Of a stretch of DNA of 64,000 nucleotides, positions 25,140-33,612 are shown in pieces. The notes under the pieces are model-generated. The model did not search any database. It was given only the letters and a program-made list of their open reading frames with translations, and was not told the DNA's origin. The translations under genes and the position numbers were made by a program. Source of the stretch: Roseimaritima ulvae (GTDB lineage Bacteria > Planctomycetota > Planctomycetia > Pirellulales > Pirellulaceae); assembly GCF_008065135.1 (NCBI RefSeq), contig NZ_CP042914.1, positions 3,534,001 to 3,598,000 on the forward strand. Reading direction: 5' to 3'. The first letter of the stretch is position 1, and every line of letters begins with the position of its first letter.

Positions 25140-26060
25140 ATGAAGATTTTATTGGCAACCGACGGTTCGGGACCGGCGAAGGAAGCGACAAGGCTGGTTC
25201 GCTCGATGGCAAAGAACAATTCCGTCGACGTGCATGTGTTGACCGTTTCTTATGATCCGGCGCAGTACGCGACGCAGCCCTGGGTGCCGGAGTGGGTCGA
25301 ACAGGAGAAGCAGGTTTCGCACCAGATTCTTGATCAAGCGCAAACCATCTTGGAAGATGATTGTGAGTCGGTGACTCTGGTGCATCAGGCGGGACCGACG
25401 GTGCCCTGTATTTTGGAGCAGGCCGAAGCGGCGGATGTGGACCTGATTGTGTTAGCCGCCAAAGGCCGCTCGGCGTTGCGAAGAGTGCTGTTGGGCAGCG
25501 TCTCGGATAGTGTGGCGACTAGCGCAAAGTGCTCGGTGTTGGTCGTCCGTGCCAATGAAGGTGCGGAGTTGGAGCCATGCAAGATCGTGCTGGGCTTTGA
25601 TCAATCGGTGGCCTCGCGAGAAGCGGTGGCGGAATTGATGGAGTGGAATTTCCATCGGGACTGCGCGGTTGATCTGGTCAGCGTGGCGGTGCAGGCCTTT
25701 TCGTTCGTCGGGGAAGGCTACGAGGGGCCGCCACTGACGCTAAATCCGCAGCGCGTCGAACAGATTCAGCAATCGGCGGATCGCATGGCCAGCCAAATCG
25801 CCGAACATTTCCCGCACACCAAAGTGCATTCCCCGGTGTCCAGCCACGTCGGCGATTCGATTGTTTCGATCGCCGAATCGACCAAGGCGAACATGGTGGT
25901 GGTGGGCGACAGTGGGCACAGCCAAATTGGCCAGTTCTTGCTGGGCAGCACGTCCAAGTACGTGCTCCGGCACGCCCCCTGCCACGTCTGGATCTCCCGG
26001 CATCACTGGAACGCGGACCCAATCATGGGCCAGCGCGAAAAGGCCGCGGTCGGGAAGTAG
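25140..26060 (+). CDS. Universal stress protein, tandem UspA domains, copy 3
   Basis: Predicted 306-residue protein with two UspA domains (about 1-142 and 150-290). It opens with MKILLATDGSGPAKEATRL. Both domains keep the ATP-binding glycine pattern, in VLAAKGRSALRRVLLGSVSDSV and VVVGDSGHSQIGQFLLGSTSKYV. It is closer in feel to copy 1 than to copy 2 in its second domain. AGGAG nine bases before the ATG decides the start; a longer frame from 24639 runs through the promoter region and is rejected. The stop codon is followed at once by a 7-bp tandem array. It is driven by a sigma-54-like promoter at 25047 and is divergent from Usp 2. Confidence 0.92.
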   Translation: MKILLATDGSGPAKEATRLVRSMAKNNSVDVHVLTVSYDPAQYATQPWVPEWVEQEKQVSHQILDQAQTILEDDCESVTLVHQAGPTVPCILEQAEAADVDLIVLAAKGRSALRRVLLGSVSDSVATSAKCSVLVVRANEGAELEPCKIVLGFDQSVASREAVAELMEWNFHRDCAVDLVSVAVQAFSFVGEGYEGPPLTLNPQRVEQIQQSADRMASQIAEHFPHTKVHSPVSSHVGDSIVSIAESTKANMVVVGDSGHSQIGQFLLGSTSKYVLRHAPCHVWISRHHWNADPIMGQREKAAVGK

Positions 26061-26105
26061 GGAGTGAGGAGTGAGGAGTGAGGAGTGAGGAGTGAGGAGT
26101 GAGGA
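26061..26105. repeat. Heptanucleotide tandem array (GAGTGAG)n
   Basis: About six copies of the 7-bp unit GAGTGAG begin directly after the stop codon of Usp 3. The complementary unit CTCACTC recurs in the array at 62041-62145. Confidence 0.92.
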
Positions 26106-26156
26106 AAAAGCCCGGAATTTGCATTTTGCATTTCGCAACCACTCGCGGGGCATCAC

Positions 26157-26241
26157 TTCACCCTCCCCCCGGGACATGAAATGAATTACTGCAGCTTTGG
26201 ACCTTGGGGCCGCTTGCTTCACCCTCCTTTTTAAGGAGGGT
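26157..26241. repeat. Dispersed 85-bp repeat, copy 1
   Basis: Resembles 33469-33552 over its whole length: a CACCCTCC start, a shared ATTACTGCAGC core, CTTGGGGCC, then a CACCCTCC/GGAGGGT hairpin. The non-coding stretch 26061-26359 consists of this copy, the heptamer array and the CTCTCC repeat at 26282. Confidence 0.8.
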
Positions 26242-26281
26242 CGAGCCTTAGCGAGGGGAGGTTCTTTTGCAGCGGCGCGGT

Positions 26282-26325
26282 CGCCCTCTCCTCGCTGACG
26301 ATCGACTCTCCCAGAGGGAGAGTGA
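26282..26325 (-). repeat. Dispersed 44-bp CTCTCC repeat
   Basis: This is an inverted, near-identical copy of 49711-49754 (shared GCGAGGAGAGGGC end and CACTCTCC start, with a few substitutions). Confidence 0.8.
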
Positions 26326-26359
26326 AGTGAATCCGGCATTAATACACTTCACGTCCCCC

Positions 26360-27799
26360 TCAGTCTCGATCGGCTAAGCGCTGCTCTAGCGTTTCCCGCC
26401 GCTTCTTGACGATTTCTGCATGTTCCGCCGCGGTGTTTTGGGTTTCGCCGGGGTCGCGGCGATGATCATAGAACTCGACGTGTCCGCCTTTGTGAAAAAT
26501 CGTGCGGTCGGTGTCGGTGCGGATCGTTCGCGCGGAAGCGTAGGAAATCGCGGTACCGCCGTCGGCTTGAGGCGATTCCAACTGCGGCCGCAAGGAAGCT
26601 CCGTGCACGAAATCCGGCTTCGGCAGTCCGGCCAGATCGGCCAGAGTGGGAAACAGGTCCAAGGTTTCCACGATCGCTTGCGTTGACTGGCCGGGAGCGG
26701 GGATGTCGGGGTAAGAAACGATCAGCGGGGATCGCAGGGATTCTTCGAACAGCGTGTGTTTGCCCCACACGGCGTGTTCGCCCAGGTGCCAGCCATGGTC
26801 GCCCCAGAGGATCACGATGGTGTCGTCGCGGAGTCCCAATTCGTCCAGCCGCTGCATGACGCGGCCGACTTGAGCGTCCGCAAAACTGACGCAGGCGGCG
26901 TAGTGTTTGCGAACCGCCGTGGCAAATTCCGCGTCCTCGTTGGGGTTTCTGCCCCAGCGGTTGTACTTCATGAATTCCCCAGAACCGTGCCAGGTCGTCT
27001 TGCCATCGGGCTTTTCGGGGTGTGCGACGGCCGGTAGCTCGATGTCGCGGTAGGGCTGCATGTACTGCGCCGGGGCGCCGAAGGGCAGGTGGGGGCGGAT
27101 GATGCCGACGGCCAGAAAAAACGGTTGCTCGGTGGTTTCGCCGGCCAGTTGTTCCAGTTCCTCGAGCGCTCGATTGGTGATCAGGCCATCGGGGTAAATC
27201 GTGTCCGGACCCTCGACCGATTGAAACACGTCCATCTTGCCGGCTTGACCGCGAATTTCACCGTTGGCCAAACCGTGCATGGCACCTCGTGGATGTTGCC
27301 AGGAACCGGCCGGCAGCAGATGACGCGTCCAGTCGCCGGGCATTTCCGGTTGCTGGTCGTTATCCCAATCCGAGCCGCCACGACCGCCCGGATGATGCGA
27401 AACTTTGCCAACCGAAACGGTGGTGTAACCGTGCTGGCGAAACCATCCCGGCATACTTGGCGGCACGTTTGCATTGGGCGACGCCACTTGTTTGGCGCGG
27501 GCAAACAGGGCGCCGTTGCCGCTGGGACCATAGCGGCCAGTCAGCAGCGCGTAACGCGATGCGCCGCAAGTGGGCGCCTGGACGTAGTGACGGTGAAAAC
27601 TGCGGCCGGCGGCGGCCAGTTGGTCGATATTGGGCGAGTGAATGTAGTCTTTGCCAAAGCAGGCCAGTTCCGGACGCAGGTCATCAATACACAGCAACAG
27701 CACGTTGGGCCGATCGGCCGCGACGGCAGCCGAGGTCCCCAGCAGGCAAGTCAACAGCAGGCACAGCAGGACCCCCAGCGGATTCGAAAAACCGAACAT
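26360..27799 (-). CDS. Secreted sulfatase (iduronate-2-sulfatase-like)
   Basis: Predicted 479-residue exported sulfatase that would remove sulfate esters from polysaccharides. A signal peptide spans about 1-28 ([22 protein letters not shown]). Metal ligands are in [17 protein letters not shown], the formylglycine-type site is Cys78 in [13 protein letters not shown], and [21 protein letters not shown] is the late conserved block of iduronate-2-sulfatase-like enzymes. The site reads C-G-A-S-R, with Ala where C-x-P-S-R has Pro, a variant known to be accepted by some maturases. The ATG at 27799 was chosen; a longer frame to 27976 translates a tandem hairpin repeat into a [12 protein letters not shown] duplicate that is not plausible secreted-protein sequence. 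No maturase gene is nearby. Confidence 0.9.
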   Translation of the reverse strand: MFGFSNPLGVLLCLLLTCLLGTSAAVAADRPNVLLLCIDDLRPELACFGKDYIHSPNIDQLAAAGRSFHRHYVQAPTCGASRYALLTGRYGPSGNGALFARAKQVASPNANVPPSMPGWFRQHGYTTVSVGKVSHHPGGRGGSDWDNDQQPEMPGDWTRHLLPAGSWQHPRGAMHGLANGEIRGQAGKMDVFQSVEGPDTIYPDGLITNRALEELEQLAGETTEQPFFLAVGIIRPHLPFGAPAQYMQPYRDIELPAVAHPEKPDGKTTWHGSGEFMKYNRWGRNPNEDAEFATAVRKHYAACVSFADAQVGRVMQRLDELGLRDDTIVILWGDHGWHLGEHAVWGKHTLFEESLRSPLIVSYPDIPAPGQSTQAIVETLDLFPTLADLAGLPKPDFVHGASLRPQLESPQADGGTAISYASARTIRTDTDRTIFHKGGHVEFYDHRRDPGETQNTAAEHAEIVKKRRETLEQRLADRD

Positions 27800-27806
27800 C
27801 GCCGGC

Positions 27807-27883
27807 GCACCGTAGCTACCTTCGCCAGAAGGTGGGCCCCCCGCCGCACCGTAGCTACCTTCGCCAGAAGGTGGGCCCCCCGC
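27807..27883. repeat. Tandem pair of 39-bp GTAGC/GCCA hairpin repeats
   Basis: Two nearly identical 39-bp copies, each with GTAGCTACCTTC-GCCA-GAAGGTGGG. They lie immediately upstream of the chosen sulfatase start. The stem differs from the 15678 element at two positions that pair with each other. Confidence 0.92.
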
Positions 27884-28024
27884 GTCTCGCCCGTTCCGCC
27901 GAACGTCATTGCGCCGACGTAGTGCTGTCGAACTAGTGAGTATGGCTTCACGCGTCATCATTAGGTTGCCTCGCATAGGTCGATCGTGTCCTTTGGGTCC
28001 TTTCCGTCCTTTTCTCCCCCGCTT

Positions 28025-29932
28025 CTATTCGCCGCTGGTCGCTTTGACAAATTCGACCAGTGCGATCACGTTCTCCACCGGCGTTTGCTGCAACACCCCG
28101 TGGCCGAGATTAAAGATATGTCCGGGCCGGTTAGCGGCTTGAGAGAGAACCTCGGAGGCTCTCTGACGCATCAGTTCCGGTTCTCCGAGCAGCACGGTGG
28201 GATCGAGATTGCCCTGCACCGGACGATCATACCCGATCCGTTGCCAGGCGGTGTCTAGCGGGATTCGCCAGTCGACGCCGACGACGGTGCGGCGGTCGCC
28301 GCGGAGCAGCGGCAGCAGTTCCGGGTTACCGGTGGCGAAATTGATCACCGGCACGCCCGGCGTGATGCCTTCGAAAATCTGTTTCATAAACGGCAGCACA
28401 AACTCCGAATAGTCGGCGGGGTTTAGACAGCCGGCCCAGCTATCGAACAACTGCACGCACTGCGCCCCGGCGGCGATTTGAGCATTCAGGTAGCGGACTA
28501 CCGAACGCGACAACCGTTCCATCAATGCGGTCCAGGCGCCTTGGTCTCCGTACATCAGTCGTTTGGTGTGCGCATATTGTCGACTGCCCCCGCCTTCGAT
28601 GGCATAACTGGCCAGGGTGAAGGGCGAGCCGGCGAAACCGATCAGGGGCAGATGTTCTGGCAGATCGGCTCGCGTTTGCCGCACGGTGTCGAAGACAAAC
28701 TGCAGCGAGCCGACGTCTTCGACTTCGCGAACGCGGTCGATGTCTTGGCTTTCGCGGACCGGGTTGTGGATCACCGGTCCATCGCCTTTGACAAATTCCA
28801 GATCAAAGCCCATCGGTTCCAGGATCGGCAGCAGATCGGAGAAGATGATCGCGGCGTCGACGCCCAAACGTTCGACCGCCGTGCACATGACTTCGCTGCA
28901 CAGGCCCGGGTTTTTGCAAAGTTCCAGGAACGACTGCTTGGCTCGCACCTCACGGTATTCCTGCATGTAGCGACCGGCTTGTCGCATCAACCAGATCGGT
29001 GTGCGTTCGGTCGATTCGCCGCGGCAAGCTCGCATGAACAGGCTGTCGTGGCTGGGATGCTGGAGGATTTCGCCGGTTTCGGGGTCGGTCACGGTGGTTA
29101 CTTTCTTGTATTCAGCCAGGGTGCTACAGCGTTTGGCGGCCTCGACAACCAAATGCCCCATTTTGGGATGTTCGGGTTCAAAATCGGCCGTCAGTTCGCA
29201 TTCATGCAGCATCTCGGTGGTGGTGGGGCCGATCGATGCTACTACCATACTTCGCAGCCGTCCGCGGAGGCGGTCGGTCAGCTGCAGTTTGTCGGCCATC
29301 CGCAGCATGTTGACCACTTGATGGCCGCTGGTCAGCAGCAGCACATCGCGGGCGCCGTCGCAGATGGCGCGGACGTTTTGTTCCAGCGCGGAGGTGTCTT
29401 CGGGGAAATCCCAGGCGTAGACCTTCAGCGTGGTGACCCGTCCCCCCCGAGCTTCCAGGCCGGCGATCAGCGAGGTATTGCTGATACCATATTCTTGCAG
29501 CCCGACGCTTTGGTTTTGCACCGGGGCGACCGTATCGACCAGCTGCAGCAGTTCGCGCCAGGTATTGGGTTCGTCCACGCGGTAGGTGGGTTTAAGTCCG
29601 ACTTCGCGCATCGCGGCGACCGGTTTGGGGCCGCGGCAAACCGTGGTAATATCGGACAGGCAGTCCAGGAATTGTTGTCGATCGACGTGTCGTTCGATGG
29701 CCTTGAGCAGTTGTCGAAAGCCCACGCCGGTCATCAGGATGACGTAGGTAATTTCGCCGGTCATCACGCGGTAAGCGAAATCGATGGCCGCTCGATTGGG
29801 TTCGATAGGCACCTCGCGCATCGAGGGGCTGACGTAGGCCAGGCCGTTGTGTTTTTCGATCAGCCGTGCCAGGTCGCTGGCACGGCGGCTTTCCAACGCC
29901 GCGATTCGCAGGCCGCCGAAATCAGGCTGCAT
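28025..29932 (-). CDS. Fused uroporphyrinogen-III synthase / uroporphyrinogen decarboxylase
   Basis: Predicted 635-residue fusion of two consecutive haem-pathway enzymes. Residues 1-270 are HemD-like, with VILMTGVGFRQLLKAIER, ISNTSLIAGLEARGGRV and VVASIGPTTTEMLHECEL, which match the two-lobed synthase that cyclises hydroxymethylbilane to uroporphyrinogen III. Residues from about 285 are HemE, with PIWLMRQAGRYMQEYREVR, the coproporphyrinogen-forming active-site strand FSDLLPILEPMGFDLEF, GFAGSPFTLASYAIEGG, FDSWAGCLNP and FNLGHGVLQQTPVENV. The linker contains a short TVTDPETGEILQ segment. The fusion should channel uroporphyrinogen III straight to the decarboxylase. The ATG at 29932 starts the HemD homology; an extension to 29989 is not conserved. 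Confidence 0.93.
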   Translation of the reverse strand: MQPDFGGLRIAALESRRASDLARLIEKHNGLAYVSPSMREVPIEPNRAAIDFAYRVMTGEITYVILMTGVGFRQLLKAIERHVDRQQFLDCLSDITTVCRGPKPVAAMREVGLKPTYRVDEPNTWRELLQLVDTVAPVQNQSVGLQEYGISNTSLIAGLEARGGRVTTLKVYAWDFPEDTSALEQNVRAICDGARDVLLLTSGHQVVNMLRMADKLQLTDRLRGRLRSMVVASIGPTTTEMLHECELTADFEPEHPKMGHLVVEAAKRCSTLAEYKKVTTVTDPETGEILQHPSHDSLFMRACRGESTERTPIWLMRQAGRYMQEYREVRAKQSFLELCKNPGLCSEVMCTAVERLGVDAAIIFSDLLPILEPMGFDLEFVKGDGPVIHNPVRESQDIDRVREVEDVGSLQFVFDTVRQTRADLPEHLPLIGFAGSPFTLASYAIEGGGSRQYAHTKRLMYGDQGAWTALMERLSRSVVRYLNAQIAAGAQCVQLFDSWAGCLNPADYSEFVLPFMKQIFEGITPGVPVINFATGNPELLPLLRGDRRTVVGVDWRIPLDTAWQRIGYDRPVQGNLDPTVLLGEPELMRQRASEVLSQAANRPGHIFNLGHGVLQQTPVENVIALVEFVKATSGE

Positions 29933-30069
29933 GGTGTTTGTCCTATCGTGTTTACTTTCAAGGTGGCCGCTGTATTGTAGACGCCCCACGCCGAACCGTT
30001 ACCCGGCCAGAATAACGGACCAATCGTTTCGATCCGAACCCCCTTTCGACGTTCCCTGTCCCCTTCATC

Positions 30070-30714
30070 ATGCCGCGACATTCCATCCGCTCCACGGTCT
30101 CCAAGTTTGATCTCACGCCGATCCTGCGAGAACCAGATGCGTTGCCGGCTGAATTGACCAGTCAATCGCTGTTCGGCAACGATTCTCCGCTAGAAATCGA
30201 AGTCGGTTCGGGCAAGGGATTGTTCATGCAAACCGTTTCGGGCAAGCAGCCGGAGAGCAATTTTCTGGGCATCGAGATCGCTCGCAAGTACGCCGTCGCC
30301 GCCGCCGCTCGCCTGGCCCGGGCCGAGCGGACCAATGCGTTGATGGTCCCGGGCAACGCCGAACCGCTGTTTGCCGACCGCATTCCCGACGGTTCGCTGG
30401 CCGCCGTACACGTGTATTTTCCCGATCCCTGGTGGAAATCTCGCCACAAATCGCGGCGCGTGCTGAACGAAACCTTTATCGCCAACGCCACTCGCTGTTT
30501 GGCCAGTGGCGGTCGCTTCCACTTCTGGACCGACGTGCTGGATTATTTTGAATCCACGATTGAAACCATGGCGATCGTGTCCCCCCAGCTTGGCCCGCCG
30601 ATTCCCGAAGAAGCGGCCGCGGCCGAACACGATCTCGATTACCGCACTCATTTCGAACGCCGCAGTCGCCAGCATGCCATCCCGGTATACCGCGTCTGCT
30701 ACCACAAGCCGTAA
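30070..30714 (+). CDS. trmB: tRNA (guanine-N7)-methyltransferase
   Basis: Predicted 214-residue SAM-dependent enzyme that forms m7G46 in the variable loop of tRNAs. SAM-binding glycines are in LEIEVGSGKGLFMQ, and the TrmB hallmark VYFPDPWWKSRHKSRRV is present, with the catalytic Asp and the RR substrate-binding region. NFLGIEIARKYAVAAAARLA is the acidic-loop block. The length is typical. It is divergent from the haem fusion gene and 12 bp upstream of tyrS on the same strand, so the two are probably an operon of tRNA functions. Confidence 0.95.
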   Translation: MPRHSIRSTVSKFDLTPILREPDALPAELTSQSLFGNDSPLEIEVGSGKGLFMQTVSGKQPESNFLGIEIARKYAVAAAARLARAERTNALMVPGNAEPLFADRIPDGSLAAVHVYFPDPWWKSRHKSRRVLNETFIANATRCLASGGRFHFWTDVLDYFESTIETMAIVSPQLGPPIPEEAAAAEHDLDYRTHFERRSRQHAIPVYRVCYHKP

Positions 30715-30726
30715 GGGCCCTCATTC

Positions 30727-32007
30727 ATGTCGACCGTTGATCTGCTTTCAGAACTCCGCTGGCGGGGATTGATCCATCAGTGCACCGATGAAGCCGCGCT
30801 GGCGAAATTGCTGGAACAGCCGCAAACCATCTACATCGGCTTCGACCCCACGGCGACCAGTTTGCACGTCGGCGGGCTGATGCAGCTGATGATGCTGCGC
30901 CGTTTCCAGAAAGCGGGCCATCGACCGATTGCGCTGGTCGGTGGGGCCACCGGAATGATCGGCGACCCCAGCGGCAAGAGCGAAGAACGCAATCTGCTGA
31001 CCGCCGAACAACTGCAAGCCAACGTCGATGGCGTGGCCGCTCAGATGCGGGCCTTCCTCGATTTCGAGGGCCCCCAAGCCGCCCTGCTGCTGAACAACTT
31101 CGACTGGATGAAAGATTTCAGCTACCTCGACTTCCTCCGCGACGTCGGCAAGAACTTTCCCGTCGGCGGCATGATGGGCAAGGAGTCGGTGCGGTCGCGA
31201 TTGGACAGCGAAGCCGGGCTGAGTTACACCGAATTCAGTTACATGCTGCTGCAAGCCTACGACTTTGTACAGCTGGCCAAACAATACGACTGTAAAATCC
31301 AAGCCGGTGGCAGCGATCAATGGGGCAACATCACCGCCGGCATCGATCTGGGACGCCGCATGCTGGGGCAACCGCTGGTGGGCATCACCGCCCCGCTATT
31401 GTTGACCAGCGACGGCAAGAAGATGGGGAAAACCGAACGCGGTGCCATCTGGTTGGATCCGCAGCGGACCAGTCCCTACGCGTTCTACCAGTACTGGCGG
31501 AACGTCGACGACGCCGACGTGATGCGTTGTATCGCGTACCTGACCGAAATCGATCGCGAGGAATACGATACCCTGGCGCAGCAGACCGCCGACGATCCCG
31601 GCCGCCGCGCCGCTCAACAACGGTTGGCCGAATGGATGACCCAGTTTGTGCACGGCGACGACGGCCTGCAGTCGGCTCTGCGAGCCAGCAAGATGTTGTT
31701 CGGCGGCGAAATCGATGCGCTTAGCGACGATGAGTTGGGCGAGATTTTTGAAGACGTGCCCAGCAGCGAAGTCGACCGCACGAGCCTTGAAGGAGATGGG
31801 TTGTGGGTGGTCGAAGCTTTTCAGACGGCCGGCCTGACAACCAGCAACGGCGATGCCCGAAGGACGATCAAAGAAGGCGGAGCGTACGTGAATAACCGCC
31901 GCGTGGCGGACGCCGACGTGCGGCTCAAGGCCGACGACTTAGCCAGCGAAAGCGTGATGGTGCTCCGCAAAGGCAAACGCAAATACGCCCTCCTAAGATT
32001 CCGGTAG
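30727..32007 (+). CDS. tyrS: Tyrosyl-tRNA synthetase
   Basis: Predicted 426-residue class I aminoacyl-tRNA synthetase that charges tRNA-Tyr. The HIGH-type signature is GFDPTATSLHVGGLMQL and the KMSKS-type loop is DGKKMGKTERGAIW. GGSDQWGNITAGIDLGRRM is the TyrS-specific tyrosine-binding block. An S4-like RNA-binding domain forms the C-terminus (AGLTTSNGDARRTIKEGGAYVNNRR). It is translated 12 bp after trmB. No T-box or other leader element is visible in that gap. Confidence 0.97.
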   Translation: MSTVDLLSELRWRGLIHQCTDEAALAKLLEQPQTIYIGFDPTATSLHVGGLMQLMMLRRFQKAGHRPIALVGGATGMIGDPSGKSEERNLLTAEQLQANVDGVAAQMRAFLDFEGPQAALLLNNFDWMKDFSYLDFLRDVGKNFPVGGMMGKESVRSRLDSEAGLSYTEFSYMLLQAYDFVQLAKQYDCKIQAGGSDQWGNITAGIDLGRRMLGQPLVGITAPLLLTSDGKKMGKTERGAIWLDPQRTSPYAFYQYWRNVDDADVMRCIAYLTEIDREEYDTLAQQTADDPGRRAAQQRLAEWMTQFVHGDDGLQSALRASKMLFGGEIDALSDDELGEIFEDVPSSEVDRTSLEGDGLWVVEAFQTAGLTTSNGDARRTIKEGGAYVNNRRVADADVRLKADDLASESVMVLRKGKRKYALLRFR

Positions 32008-32011
32008 CCAA

Positions 32012-32102
32012 GGTCGTCGTTCGCTCCGCGAACGCAACGTTACGAGAAGCACGTTACGATTGCTGATCTTACTCCGTTCTGTTCGCGGAGCGAACAACGA
32101 CC
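32012..32102. repeat. Inverted repeat of GTTCGC-TCC-GCGAAC elements
   Basis: Arms at 32012-32039 and 32075-32102 are inverted copies with three mismatches. Each arm itself holds a small hairpin GTTCGC-TCC-GCGAAC. The same arm occurs at about 55180, 55637 and 55957. It lies just after the tyrS stop and may act as a terminator. Confidence 0.85.
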
Positions 32103-32163
32103 AAGTGCAACTCGTTATAGTGGTTTTGGATTCTGCCCCCCCACCTTCCTAAAAAGTAGCACC

Positions 32164-33375
32164 ATGCGTCCTGTCATTCGCCCAACGCTGGTCTGCCTGT
32201 TGGGGCTTGCGCTCCACTCCTGCGTCGTCGCTCCTTTGGCTGCTAATGAAGGTGATCCGATCGCCATACGTGTCTGGCCGAAACAGGCCGTCACGATCGA
32301 AACCATGTGGGACTTCCACGTCGGGGTGCGGCTGAGCGAACAAGACCAAACAGCGTTGCCGCGTCCGGTGGACCTGAACGTGATGCTGGATGCTGACCAA
32401 CCGGCTCATATCTTGGATCGCGAACCCAATTCGGAAAAGATCCAATGGCAGCCCGCCGAAACGGTTGCGGAGCCTTCCCCCAACGCGGTCCGAGTCGCGG
32501 TCGTTCCGCTGCAGACATCAGACACTGCCGATAGCGATCGTCCCTCGGTCGTTACGACCATCGCGGTGGACGGCGTCCGCATCGCCGATGCCAGCCAGAT
32601 CCCCGTGACTCTGCTCGCTCGGTCGCTAACAGCCAATTCCGATGCCGCCGACGCTCTAACGTCCATCGATGTGCTGCTGCTTGGGGGCTCGCAGGCCGAC
32701 GAAAAGGATCTGCTTGCGATCCGTGGGCGGCTGATGCCCAAAATGGTAGTGCTGCCTGCTGACTTCGAAAAAGCCGCGGTGGGAGACCATTTGGTTGTTA
32801 AAGTCGAACACAATACGTTGGCGTTGTCAGCGTCGGACGAAGTCGGCAACACCGGTAAGACCCGTTGGGTAAAACTCGGCCACGTCCCTTGGAAAATGCC
32901 TGAACCCTTGGCGTTGCTGTTTGCGGCCAAAGAAGCGGCCAGCAAAGATTCTCGGGCGACGTTTGCCGTGCTGTCGGCAGCGCAGATGAGTTTCGAACCC
33001 AGCAATGGCACCCACACACCGCGTTGGAATGCCGAGCACATGATGGGCCGCGAACTGCTGTTCTTCTCACAGATCTATCACGCGGTGGATAACAAAATTC
33101 CCGTGATGGATTCAAATCCCCAGCAGATGCCCAAAGACTACCGTGCGGCACATCCCAGCTGGACGGGTGCCGAGGAAGCCCGACAGATGCAACGGGTTGA
33201 GTCCTTCACGCGTCGTTTTGCTTATCTGCTCGAGGGGCTCGACCTGGACAAACGGGCGCCCGGTAGCCGCAACTGGACGCCACGATCGTTGCTGGAACAG
33301 ATGCAGCGGCACTACGGCGAGCACACGGCGAACGTCCGCAAAAAGATGGAACTGCCCGAATGGCCCGAGAAGTAA
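32164..33375 (+). CDS. Secreted protein of unknown function with DinB-like C-terminus
   Basis: Predicted 403-residue exported protein. A signal peptide covers about 1-27 (LVCLLGLALHSCVVAPLAA). The middle (about 155-240) has a SIDVLLLGGSQADEKDLLAI stretch followed by LMPKMVVLPADF, which faintly resembles the C-terminal half of metallo-beta-lactamase-fold proteins. The last 130 residues contain RWNAEHMMGRELLFFSQIYHA and MQRHYGEHTANVRKKM, with His spacing reminiscent of DinB-type four-helix metal proteins. Both resemblances are weak and neither is a secure assignment. It is flanked by repeats on both sides and is convergent with the giant TPR gene. Confidence 0.7.
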   Translation: MRPVIRPTLVCLLGLALHSCVVAPLAANEGDPIAIRVWPKQAVTIETMWDFHVGVRLSEQDQTALPRPVDLNVMLDADQPAHILDREPNSEKIQWQPAETVAEPSPNAVRVAVVPLQTSDTADSDRPSVVTTIAVDGVRIADASQIPVTLLARSLTANSDAADALTSIDVLLLGGSQADEKDLLAIRGRLMPKMVVLPADFEKAAVGDHLVVKVEHNTLALSASDEVGNTGKTRWVKLGHVPWKMPEPLALLFAAKEAASKDSRATFAVLSAAQMSFEPSNGTHTPRWNAEHMMGRELLFFSQIYHAVDNKIPVMDSNPQQMPKDYRAAHPSWTGAEEARQMQRVESFTRRFAYLLEGLDLDKRAPGSRNWTPRSLLEQMQRHYGEHTANVRKKMELPEWPEK

Positions 33376-33468
33376 GTATGTAGCCGATCTCGCCAATGAT
33401 TGGACAGGCACGTGGTCACTTCAGTCTCCTTGAGGGCATTGGTATCTACACAAGACGCACCACCCCAT

Positions 33469-33552
33469 TTCACCCTCCCTCGGAACGTGGAGTGTATTAC
33501 TGCAGCATTTGATCTTGGGGCCTCTCTCATTACCCTCCTTGAAACGGAGGGT
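33469..33552. repeat. Dispersed 85-bp repeat, copy 2
   Basis: Related to 26157-26241, with the same block order (CACCCTCC, ATTACTGCAGC, CTTGGGGCC, then a CCCTCC/GGAGGG stem). Confidence 0.8.
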
Positions 33553-33570
33553 AAAGAGAGAGGCCCCAAG
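33514..33570. terminator. Long hairpin between convergent genes
   Basis: A 25-bp stem (33514-33538 with 33546-33570, one mismatch; arm begins CTTGGGGCCTCTCTC) closes on the 7-base loop TTGAAAC. It sits between the convergent unknown secreted-protein gene and the giant TPR gene. It has no clear U-tract, so termination is inferred from position and stability. Confidence 0.55.
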
Positions 33571-33612
33571 GCGACGTTTTCGGAGCAGTGCAGCTACGAG
33601 GACGCGACGCGG

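Noticed and set aside
28478-29980. A 500-codon open frame on the plus strand across the HemD-HemE gene.
   Set aside because: It is entirely antisense to a well-supported fusion, has no recognisable domain, and is the usual consequence of high GC content.
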